Assembly: GCA_902476665.1 (NCBI GenBank)
Contig: CABSEO010000109.1
Span: 1 to 6,609, forward strand
DNA length: 6,609 nt
From: an uncultured Emergencia sp.
Lineage (GTDB): Bacteria > Bacillota > Clostridia > Peptostreptococcales > Anaerovoracaceae
Reading direction: 5' to 3'
The notes beneath the pieces are model-generated. The model was given only the letters and a program-made list of their open reading frames with translations, made no database searches and was not told the origin of the DNA. Position numbers and translations under genes: made by a program. Below are positions 1-6,052 of this stretch, in pieces. Each line of letters begins with the position of its first letter. Within the stretch, counting starts at the first letter, position 1.

Positions 1-1
1 T

Positions 2-511
2 GATAGTCAAGGTATGTTAGAAGATATATTAAAATATTTTAAAGAAAAGAATTTGAGTGATGTTGTAGTCGTATCTCCTGACCACGGCAGTGTGACCAGA
101 GCCAGAAATATGGCACAGTACTTAGACTGTCCGATTGCTATTGTAGACAAGAGAAGGCCCGAGCCAAACAAGAGTGAGATCATGAATATCATCGGAAATA
201 TCGAAGGTAAAAACTGTATTATCTTAGATGATATGATTGATACTGCCGGTACGATTACCAATGCGGCCAATGCTATCAAGGATCTGGGAGCAACAGCTGT
301 TTTTGCCTGTGCAACCCATCCTGTTCTCTCCGGACCGGCAGTCGAAAGAATTGAAAATTCCGCTATCGAAGAGCTGGTTCTGCTCAACACTATTCCGATG
401 CCGGCTGAAAAGAGAATTGAGAAGATGAAGTTCCTGTCGGTTGCTCCGCTTTTCGCCGAAGCAATGACGAGGGTATTTACCAACGGTTCAATCAGTAAAT
501 TATTCGACTAA
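2..511 (+). CDS. prs: Ribose-phosphate pyrophosphokinase (PRPP synthetase), 3' part; 5' end lies outside the window
   Basis: Transfers pyrophosphate from ATP to ribose-5-phosphate, giving PRPP for purine, pyrimidine, histidine, tryptophan and NAD synthesis in the cytosol. The visible 169 codons are the C-terminal half of a protein that is usually about 315 residues. Reading from base 2 shows the family landmarks in order: SPDHG (74-88), the catalytic flexible loop KRRPEPN (149-169), the PRPP-binding loop DDMIDTAGT (227-253), then [13 protein letters not shown] and a typical short C-terminus ending KLFD. The ATG at 14 is internal: the frame is open to the window edge, and the residues before it are also protein-like. 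It is followed 27 bases later by pth on the same strand, the usual Firmicute order apart from a missing ctc/rplY gene. Identification is secure from the motifs; only the start is unknown. Confidence 0.96.
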   Translation, partial: DSQGMLEDILKYFKEKNLSDVVVVSPDHGSVTRARNMAQYLDCPIAIVDKRRPEPNKSEIMNIIGNIEGKNCIILDDMIDTAGTITNAANAIKDLGATAVFACATHPVLSGPAVERIENSAIEELVLLNTIPMPAEKRIEKMKFLSVAPLFAEAMTRVFTNGSISKLFD

Positions 512-519
512 TTTTCGTG

Positions 520-526
520 AAAAGGA
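520..526 (+). promoter_or_regulatory. Ribosome binding site of pth
   Basis: AAAAGGA lies in the 27-base prs-pth gap. Twelve bases separate it from the ATG at 539, which is longer than the usual 5-9, so initiation may be only moderate or partly coupled to prs translation. I see no terminator hairpin in the gap, which supports cotranscription with prs. Confidence 0.55.
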
Positions 527-538
527 ATATACTTTGTT

Positions 539-1144
539 ATGTACGTGATAGCAGGCCTGGGAAATCCCGGCAAGAAATATGAAAATACCAGACATAATAT
601 GGGGTTTATTACCATAGACCAGTTAGCGGAAAAACATGATATCAAAGTAGACAAATTGAAGTTTAAAGCTCTGGTCGGCGAGGGGAGAATCGCCGGCCAG
701 AAAGTTCTGCTTGTCAAGCCTCAGACTTATATGAATCTGAGTGGTGAGTCTATTCGGGAAGTCATGCAGTTTTATAAGCTGGAACCTGAAGAACTTATCG
801 TCATTTATGACGATATCGATTTGGAATTAGGAGCACTGCGCATTCGAAAATTCGGCAGTGCAGGGACTCACAACGGAATGCGTTCTGTAGTTTATCAGCT
901 GAAGTCTGACCGCTTTCCCAGAATTCGTATCGGCATAGGGAATCAGAAAAAAGGTGATTTGGCAGATTTTGTGATAGGAGGATTTTCCAAGGCGGAGGTT
1001 CCTGTTCTGGAAGAAACTGTGATGAAGGCTGTCAGTGCCATTGAGTGTATGGTGGAGGAAGACATCGACATTGCCATGAACCGGTACAATACAAAGAAAA
1101 AATCTAAGCCAAAGAAGGAAGAACATGAAGAAGGGAATCATTAA
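539..1144 (+). CDS. pth: Peptidyl-tRNA hydrolase, bacterial Pth1 type
   Basis: Cleaves the ester bond of peptidyl-tRNAs that drop off the ribosome, recycling tRNA; a small cytosolic monomer, normally essential. The 201-residue product fits the family (about 185-205). It has the N-terminal GLGNPG motif, TRHNMGF, KPQTYMNLSG, VIYDDIDL, GTHNG and RIRIGIG. The residues matching the E. coli catalytic and substrate-binding set are N9, H19, N66, D91 and N112, all present. The ATG at 539 is chosen because the family begins directly with the MYVIAGLGNPG-like strand. The C-terminus after NRYNT (from about residue 184) is a charged tail rich in Lys and Glu with no conserved function that I know. Its codons also hold the ribosome binding site and first codons of mfd, with a 20-base overlap, so the two genes are probably translationally coupled. 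In Bacillus the fin gene sits between pth and mfd; it is absent here. Confidence 0.97.
   Translation: MYVIAGLGNPGKKYENTRHNMGFITIDQLAEKHDIKVDKLKFKALVGEGRIAGQKVLLVKPQTYMNLSGESIREVMQFYKLEPEELIVIYDDIDLELGALRIRKFGSAGTHNGMRSVVYQLKSDRFPRIRIGIGNQKKGDLADFVIGGFSKAEVPVLEETVMKAVSAIECMVEEDIDIAMNRYNTKKKSKPKKEEHEEGNH
1115..1121 (+). promoter_or_regulatory. Ribosome binding site of mfd, inside the end of pth
   Basis: AAGGAAG lies just ahead of the ATG at 1125 and within the coding sequence of pth. It decides the mfd start: that frame has a TGA at 1077-1079 and no ATG, GTG or TTG between there and 1125, so 1125 is the only usable start. Confidence 0.75.
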
Positions 1145-1385
1145 CATTTCGGGTATTTCCGAAAGTAGATGCGCACCTGTTATTTCCGATATACTAAAAG
1201 AAGAAGGACAGAGCCTAATTGTAACAGCCACTGCCACAAGAGCGGAGAGATTAGCCTCAGACCTTTCTTTTTTTTCTCAAAAGGAAATTATGGTGCTGCC
1301 GGCAGAAGAACAGGTTTTTTTGCGTTATGAGGCAAAAAACCATGATCAACTTATAGAGAGACTGAAGGTTTTAAAGGCATTGTAG
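1125..1385 (+). CDS. mfd: Transcription-repair coupling factor, N-terminal fragment upstream of a frame break
   Basis: These 86 codons encode the beginning of Mfd, the first part of the UvrB-like D1 module: a short strand-helix start (GIINISGISES), then LIVTATATRAERLASDL, then VLPAEEQVFLRYEA, then the helix IERLKVLKAL. This matches the Mfd pattern of an NTPase-like fold with the Walker motif lost. The frame ends at a TAG (1383-1385) just where family members continue through a short loop into the next beta strand, and that strand (GIVVAPV) is found in the -1 frame right after the break. The fragment alone is too short to act as Mfd. The N-terminus is also short, lacking the 20-30 residue leader helix I recall in many clostridial Mfd proteins. 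It could be read as a separate small gene, but the match on both sides of the break argues that it is the start of mfd. Confidence 0.85.
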   Translation: MKKGIINISGISESRCAPVISDILKEEGQSLIVTATATRAERLASDLSFFSQKEIMVLPAEEQVFLRYEAKNHDQLIERLKVLKAL

Positions 1386-1387
1386 TG
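1370..1387 (+). other. Frame-break junction in mfd: slippery heptamer plus TAGTG stop/start overlap
   Basis: Seen directly: in the upstream frame the codons are GTT TTA AAG GCA TTG TAG. Bases 1370-1376 therefore form T TTA AAG, a textbook X XXY YYZ heptamer in the zero frame. A -1 slip there would continue as GGC ATT GTA GTG, which encodes the expected GIVV of Mfd, and would yield a protein of about 1140 residues. The TAG at 1383-1385 shares its last base with GTG at 1385-1387, and AAAGG at 1373-1377 sits 7 bases ahead of that GTG. A weak hairpin can form just 3' of the heptamer (GGCA 1376-1379 with TGCC 1402-1405, and GTAG 1382-1385 with CTGC 1398-1401, including one G-T wobble). A purine run AGAGAG (1355-1360) lies upstream. 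Whether any of this is used cannot be told from sequence. Confidence 0.5.
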
Positions 1388-4300
1388 GCTCCCGTTTCTG
1401 CTGCCGTAAAAAAGATTACACCTCACAAGTATTTTGAAAGTGCATCTTTTCGGCTCTCTCTGGGAGACAATCTGGATCTGAAGAATGTGAAAGAAACTCT
1501 GGTTAAGCTGGGATATGAAAGAATGGACCTTGTGGATACTAAAGGACAGTTCTCCATTCGCGGCGGTATTGTAGATGTTTTCACACCTGACAGCGAATAT
1601 CCATATCGAATTGAACTTTTTGATACTGAAGTGGATTCAATCAGAACCTTTGACGTAAATACACAGCGTTCTGTGAAAAATCTGCAGAATGTAGAAATTT
1701 TCCCTGCTGAGCAGATGCTGGCTGACAAGACTGTTTTTAATGATGCGGCAGAGAGTTTATATAAAGAATACTCTGCGCAGATAAAACGCCTGCTTAAAAA
1801 AGGAGATGAATGGCAGCAAGCAGCAGAAAATCTGGAAAAGCGAAGGGACGAGCTTTGTGAATACATTAGAAATGTATCTAATGTGCAGCTTCTTGAAAAC
1901 TATCTTCACTACTTTTATGATGAAACAGAGTACCTTTGGGATTATATGGAAGAGGGAACTGTTATTGTGGATGATCCTGACAGAATTTGCGAATATCTGG
2001 ATGCAAGGTCTTTAGAAATAAAAGATGATTTTCAGATATTCTTAGAACGTGGCCAGGTCGTTCCGAAAGACATGGAGCTTCTCTCGGGAAAAGATGACTT
2101 TTTTAAAATTTATGACAAACCGCTGGTTTATGTGCTGACACCGTTTACAAAGACAGTTAAAGGCGCTGGAGAGCTGACCGAGGTGCACAATATTCAAAGC
2201 CGGCAGATGGTGGCCTTTGGCGGGCGAATGGAACTGCTGGAATCAGAACTTAAGGACTATGTTCGTAAGAAGTACCGTATTGTCATAACTGCTTCGTCAA
2301 AAGAGCGTCTTGATAATCTGAAAGAGTTTACTGACAGAATCGGCCTTCAGGATAAGATTATCTTCGAAGAGGGAATTCTCAGCAGCGGTATGGATTTCCC
2401 TTCAAAAAAGCTATGCTACATTACAGAAAATGATATTTTTTCGGGGCAGAAGCTGAACAGAAAGCGGAGAAAAAAGAAAAGAACCAAGTCGGAGCAGATT
2501 CAGTCGTTCGCCGATATGAAGGCGGGGGATTATGTTGTTCATGAGAATCATGGAATCGGCAAATTCCTGGGGATTGAACAGCTGACTGTCCAGGGCGACC
2601 AGAAAGACTATCTGAAGATAAAATATGCAGGCAACGATATGCTTTATGTACCGGTGGAACAGATGGATATGATCCAGAAGTACATTGGAACAGATGGTGC
2701 AGCACCTAAGGTCAATAAATTATCAGGAGGAGACTGGAAGGTAACCAAAGCAAAAGCTAAAGCGGCGATTGCAAAAATGGCGCAGGAGCTTCTGCAGCTT
2801 TACGCCCAGAGAAAAATGCAGAAAGGTCACGCTTTTGGAGAAGATACTGTATGGCAGAAAGAATTTGAAGAGGCCTTCCCGTACACAGAAACTGACGATC
2901 AGCTCAGAGCTATTGAAGAAATTAAAGAAGATATGGAACGGCCGTCTGCTATGGATAGGCTTCTCTGCGGTGATGTGGGTTTTGGCAAGACGGAAGTTGC
3001 GGCAAGAGCACTGTTCAAATGCATCGCTGACGGAAAACAGGCTGCGGTATTGGTTCCTACAACGATTCTGGCAAACCAGCATTATTATACATTGAAGGAA
3101 CGATTTGAGAAGTTTCCTCTGAAGGTGGAAATGCTGTCCCGCTTCCGTTCTGACAAGCAGCAGGATGAGATAATAGATCAGCTGAACCGGGGGCAGATTG
3201 ATCTGATCATCGGTACCCATAGACTGCTGTCAAAGGATGTGAAATTTAAAGATCTGGGGCTTCTGGTCATTGATGAGGAGCAGCGGTTTGGTGTCGCACA
3301 CAAGGAAAAGATTAAACAGCTGAAACAGAATGTGGATGTTTTGACTCTTTCTGCTACACCAATTCCCAGAACACTGAATATGTCCCTGACCGGTATTAAA
3401 GATATGAGCCTGATCGAGGAGCCGCCGGAAGAACGATATCCTGTTCAGACTTATGTGATGGAACAGGATGATTCCATGATTCGGGAGATCATTGTCAGAG
3501 AGCTGGATCGTGGAGGTCAGGTCTTCGTGGTATATAATCGGGTCCGTGGAATCAACAAGCTGGCCGATAATATCCGGAGTCTGGTTCCGGAAGCCAGAGT
3601 CTGTGTGGGTCACGGTCAGATGAATGAACATGCCCTTGAGGACGTAATGCTAAGTTTTATCAATGGAGAAAATAATGTGCTGGTGGCCACCACCATTATA
3701 GAATCGGGAATTGATATTTCCAATGCAAACACGATGATCATCATTGATGCAGACAAATTCGGACTGTCACAGCTGTATCAGCTTCGTGGCCGGGTGGGCC
3801 GTTCAAACCGTATGGCTTATGCTTATCTCATGTATCAGAAAGATAAGGTTCTGACTGAGATTGCGGAAAAACGTCTGAAAGCAATCAAGGAGTTTACGGA
3901 ATTCGGCGCAGGATTCAAGGTAGCTATGAGAGACCTGGAAATCCGTGGCGCAGGAAATCTCCTCGGCAGTGAGCAGAGCGGTCATATGATGAATATCGGG
4001 TATGAGCTTTACTGCAAACTGGTAGATGATGCTATCAGGACGCTTCAGGGTGAAATTATCAATGAGAATAGAGAAGAGATTTCGGTAGAATTGATGGTTA
4101 CTGCCAATATCCCAAACTGGTATATTGAGAATGAAACCCTGAAACTACAGATGTATAAAAAGATAGCCACCGTGTCAACAGAAGCTGATGAAGATGAGAT
4201 TATCGATGAGATGATGGACAGATTCGGCGATGTACCGAGGGAGACATTAAATCTGATCCGTGTTTCCAGGATCAGAGCTTTGGCTGAGAACCTATCTGTT

Positions 4301-4546
4301 GTCAGGATTTATGAACAGCAGGGAAAAGTCATTGTTGCATTTGCTGAGAAAAATCCGCTTAACGGTTATGCGCTGATGAACGTAAATGAGGCTTTTGGCA
4401 TGAAAGCTTTTGTGCACGGGGGCAGAGAACCATATATTCGTCTTACCGTAAAACCAGCGGAGAAACTGAAGGATACGGTAAAACTTCTGCAGATTTTAGA
4501 AAATGATAAAAAACAAAAAAGCATAGAAACCAGAGCTGAAAATTAA
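1385..4546 (+). CDS. mfd: Transcription-repair coupling factor, main part (UvrB-like D1b/D2, RNA polymerase-interacting and translocase domains)
   Basis: Mfd is a dsDNA translocase that binds stalled RNA polymerase, pushes it forward or off the DNA, and recruits UvrA. In residues counted from GTG 1385, the UvrB homology region spans about 1-360, with SIRGGIVDVF and RIELFDTEVDSIR. A basic linker (RKRRKKKRTK) follows, then the CarD-like polymerase-interacting domain from about 374 (DYVVHENHGIGKFLGIEQL). The RecG-like SF2 motor has Walker A GDVGFGKT (529-536), the DEEQ box (630-633), SATPIPRT (656-663) and QLRGRVGRS (799-807). The TRG translocation motif (RDLEIRGAGNLLGSEQSG) starts at about 849, and the C-terminal D7 domain at about 900. 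All motor residues are intact. Together with the upstream 86 codons the length is near the usual 1150-1180. GTG 1385 is the first possible start in this frame, but the true N-terminus is probably the ATG at 1125 in an intact version of the gene. Starting at GTG would lose about 90 residues of D1 while keeping D2, the polymerase-binding domain and the motor. Confidence 0.93.
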   Translation: MAPVSAAVKKITPHKYFESASFRLSLGDNLDLKNVKETLVKLGYERMDLVDTKGQFSIRGGIVDVFTPDSEYPYRIELFDTEVDSIRTFDVNTQRSVKNLQNVEIFPAEQMLADKTVFNDAAESLYKEYSAQIKRLLKKGDEWQQAAENLEKRRDELCEYIRNVSNVQLLENYLHYFYDETEYLWDYMEEGTVIVDDPDRICEYLDARSLEIKDDFQIFLERGQVVPKDMELLSGKDDFFKIYDKPLVYVLTPFTKTVKGAGELTEVHNIQSRQMVAFGGRMELLESELKDYVRKKYRIVITASSKERLDNLKEFTDRIGLQDKIIFEEGILSSGMDFPSKKLCYITENDIFSGQKLNRKRRKKKRTKSEQIQSFADMKAGDYVVHENHGIGKFLGIEQLTVQGDQKDYLKIKYAGNDMLYVPVEQMDMIQKYIGTDGAAPKVNKLSGGDWKVTKAKAKAAIAKMAQELLQLYAQRKMQKGHAFGEDTVWQKEFEEAFPYTETDDQLRAIEEIKEDMERPSAMDRLLCGDVGFGKTEVAARALFKCIADGKQAAVLVPTTILANQHYYTLKERFEKFPLKVEMLSRFRSDKQQDEIIDQLNRGQIDLIIGTHRLLSKDVKFKDLGLLVIDEEQRFGVAHKEKIKQLKQNVDVLTLSATPIPRTLNMSLTGIKDMSLIEEPPEERYPVQTYVMEQDDSMIREIIVRELDRGGQVFVVYNRVRGINKLADNIRSLVPEARVCVGHGQMNEHALEDVMLSFINGENNVLVATTIIESGIDISNANTMIIIDADKFGLSQLYQLRGRVGRSNRMAYAYLMYQKDKVLTEIAEKRLKAIKEFTEFGAGFKVAMRDLEIRGAGNLLGSEQSGHMMNIGYELYCKLVDDAIRTLQGEIINENREEISVELMVTANIPNWYIENETLKLQMYKKIATVSTEADEDEIIDEMMDRFGDVPRETLNLIRVSRIRALAENLSVVRIYEQQGKVIVAFAEKNPLNGYALMNVNEAFGMKAFVHGGREPYIRLTVKPAEKLKDTVKLLQILENDKKQKSIETRAEN

Positions 4547-4603
4547 AAAAGGTTTTATATCTGCATAAATAGAAGCTCCGGTTATACCATGCTTTCATGA
4601 AGT

Positions 4604-4650
4604 AAAAGCATACCGGATTTTTTGAACTAATCCGATATGCTTTTTTCTTT
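4604..4650 (+). terminator. Rho-independent terminator of the prs-pth-mfd transcript, possibly weakly bidirectional
   Basis: A 15-base stem (4604-4618 with 4630-4644) has a single C/A mismatch (4613/4635) and an 11-base loop. It is followed on the plus strand by TTTTTTCTTTTC. It begins 57 bases after the mfd stop. On the minus strand the stem is followed only by the four Ts that are part of it, so termination of the convergent MATE gene here is plausible but weaker. The MATE stop codon (4627-4629) lies in the loop and its last codons form one arm. An alternative hairpin upstream (4578-4582 with 4612-4616, and 4590-4595 with 4605-4610) uses the same left arm. Confidence 0.85.
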
Positions 4651-5922
4651 TCTGTAACTTCTGTAAAAAAGATATACTGCGATAAAGGCTGTTACAATCT
4701 GTGAAAGAGGAGAAGCGATCCATACTCCTGTCATATCCCAGAGTTTTGGAAGTGTTAAGAGTGACAGGAGGAGAAGACAGGGTTCCGCATAGACCAGAAT
4801 ATAGGCAAACCCATTCTTTTCTGCGGCATAAAAGGATGAGATAGTGACACGAACAAAAGCCTGAAAGCAGAATGCAGCGATAAAGAAGAGAAGTACTTCC
4901 GACACATCTTTTCGTACTTCGTGTGATGCACCGAACAGCTCTGCAGCCGATTCCCTGAGAAAAAACAGCAGAACCATACAGAGCAGAGCGAGAACCAGTC
5001 CTGTCAGATAGGCAAGCCGTCTGAACTGACTGAACTGTTTTTGATTACCGCTGCCGTAACATCTGCTGATAAGAGGCTGGCTACCGTCACCTACCCCCTG
5101 AAGGAGAAGCAGAACGATCATGGTGATATAGGCAACGACAGCATAGCAGGATACTGCCTCCTGACCTCCATAAATCATGGCTGCTTTGTTCATAAAAATC
5201 AGAATGATATTTGGCGAGAAGGTTAATCCGAAAGGAGATAATCCTACCAGCAGTACCGGTGTTGTTCGTTCTTTTATAAGCTGAAAAGACGGAAGAGAAA
5301 AGGAAATCTTCTTATTAAAAAAATAGATGACAGCCAGAATCATGGTCACCGCCTGACCGATCACTGTTGCGGCTGCCGCACCCCCAAGACCCCATAGAAA
5401 TACTTTGATGAACAGAAAATCCAGCACAATATTAGTAAGAAAACCACAGATCATAGCAATCATAGCCATAAGCGAGCCGCCCATATTGCGGATGAGAGGT
5501 AGAAATCCTGTACTGAAGACCTGAAACAGGCAGCCGATTAAGATAATATAAAGATAATCCAGTCCCATTGAAAGCAGATCGCCTTCAGCGCCAAGGAGAA
5601 TCAGCAGAGGTTTCAGTATTGGAAACAAAAGTACCATAAGAAGCAGGCCGGAACAAAATAACAGTATTATGGTAATGTTGAAAAAGGATTTTTTCTCTTC
5701 ATTTAAATGCAGTGAATACTGAACTGCCCCTCCCATGCCGATACCTGTGCCGACGGCTTGCAGTAATGCGGTCACCGGCCAGGCGATATTAATAGCAGCG
5801 AGTCCAGCATCACCTATGGTGTTTCCAATAAAAAAACCGTCAACTACGGCATAAACACCTGATAAAGCAAAAGCCAGAACCGAAGGGATTACAAAAGAAA
5901 AAAATTCTGCTTTTTTGTTCAT
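4627..5922 (-). CDS. MATE-family multidrug/metabolite efflux transporter
   Basis: An integral inner-membrane antiporter that uses a Na+ or H+ gradient to export cationic drugs or metabolites; the substrate cannot be told from sequence. The 431-residue product is almost wholly hydrophobic and fits about 12 membrane helices. The N-terminal half shows the MATE signature VVDGFFIGNTIG (about residues 26-37), LAAINIAWP (41-49) and GIGMGGAVQYS (60-70), close to the MepA/DinF-like branch. The C-terminus ends in a short basic tail (YRSYRKEK). I chose ATG 5922 over the in-frame GTG at 5934: that GTG is part of GTGAGG, which works better as the ribosome binding site. The gene lies downstream of spoVT on the same strand, but a terminator and a likely promoter between them suggest separate transcription. 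In Bacillus, spoVT is followed by spoVB, a related but distinct MOP-superfamily flippase of about 518 residues. This protein is shorter and its N-terminus is MATE-like, so I do not call it SpoVB. Confidence 0.92.
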   Translation of the reverse strand: MNKKAEFFSFVIPSVLAFALSGVYAVVDGFFIGNTIGDAGLAAINIAWPVTALLQAVGTGIGMGGAVQYSLHLNEEKKSFFNITIILLFCSGLLLMVLLFPILKPLLILLGAEGDLLSMGLDYLYIILIGCLFQVFSTGFLPLIRNMGGSLMAMIAMICGFLTNIVLDFLFIKVFLWGLGGAAAATVIGQAVTMILAVIYFFNKKISFSLPSFQLIKERTTPVLLVGLSPFGLTFSPNIILIFMNKAAMIYGGQEAVSCYAVVAYITMIVLLLLQGVGDGSQPLISRCYGSGNQKQFSQFRRLAYLTGLVLALLCMVLLFFLRESAAELFGASHEVRKDVSEVLLFFIAAFCFQAFVRVTISSFYAAEKNGFAYILVYAEPCLLLLSLLTLPKLWDMTGVWIASPLSQIVTAFIAVYLFYRSYRKEKSISD

Positions 5923-5928
5923 GCAATA

Positions 5929-5934
5929 CCTCAC
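5929..5934 (-). promoter_or_regulatory. Ribosome binding site that fixes the MATE start
   Basis: On the minus strand GTGAGG is followed by 6 bases and then ATG (5922-5920), an ordinary spacing. An in-frame GTG start at 5934 would overlap this site and has no purine-rich site of its own upstream (the preceding bases are a T run), so the ATG is preferred. Confidence 0.7.
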
Positions 5935-5972
5935 AAAAAATGAAAAATAAAGTTGTCTAATTCGTTTACAAA

Positions 5973-5978
5973 ATTATA
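5973..5978 (-). promoter_or_regulatory. Candidate -10 box of the MATE gene promoter
   Basis: The minus strand reads TATAAT, a perfect sigma-A -10 hexamer, about 50 bases ahead of the MATE ATG. The region 17 bases further upstream falls inside the spoVT terminator hairpin and gives only a poor -35 match, and there is no TGn extension. The transcript would carry a 5' leader of about 40 bases. The call rests on the -10 alone. Confidence 0.4.
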
Positions 5979-5979
5979 C

Positions 5980-6007
5980 AAAAAAATAGTCCATTCAGGA
6001 CTATTTT
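5980..6007 (-). terminator. Rho-independent terminator of spoVT
   Basis: A perfect 10-base-pair stem (5998-6007 with 5983-5992) with a 5-base loop, 45 bases past the spoVT stop. Read on the minus strand it runs into seven consecutive Ts (5986-5980). The plus-strand side has only four Ts, so the direction is clear. It separates spoVT from the MATE gene. Confidence 0.85.
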
Positions 6008-6052
6008 CAGTGTAGCAAAGATTTGAAAGTGTGTCAAGAAAAGGGAAGAAAA

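Noticed and set aside
7..483. 158-codon minus-strand frame opposite prs with a hydrophobic translation
   Set aside because: It mirrors the conserved prs coding sequence; its apparent membrane character comes from the complement of Asp/Asn/Ile-rich codons.
827..1237. Long open frames on the strand opposite pth and mfd (also around 1423-1866, 2723-3220 and 3230-3631)
   Set aside because: They lie wholly antisense to well-conserved genes, their translations are rich in Ser, Phe, His and Cys with no recognisable motif, and I see no convincing ribosome binding sites. They are shadows of real genes.
1262..1321. Runs of 7-8 T near the start of mfd as possible sites of the frame error
   Set aside because: The translation across both runs (DLSFFSQKE and EEQVFLRYEA) stays in the expected Mfd pattern, so the frame is sound there and the break is later, at about 1376.
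4627..5922. Identification of the MATE gene as spoVB
   Set aside because: SpoVB is about 518 residues with a different N-terminal pattern; this protein has the MATE VDGFFIG and AAINIAWP signatures and is 431 residues.
5951..5973. Possible operator palindrome TTGT...ACAA just downstream of the MATE -10 box, of the kind bound by MarR-family repressors
   Set aside because: Only about 5 of 9 positions match across the dyad, and no regulator gene is visible nearby. It does not rise above chance in AT-rich DNA.
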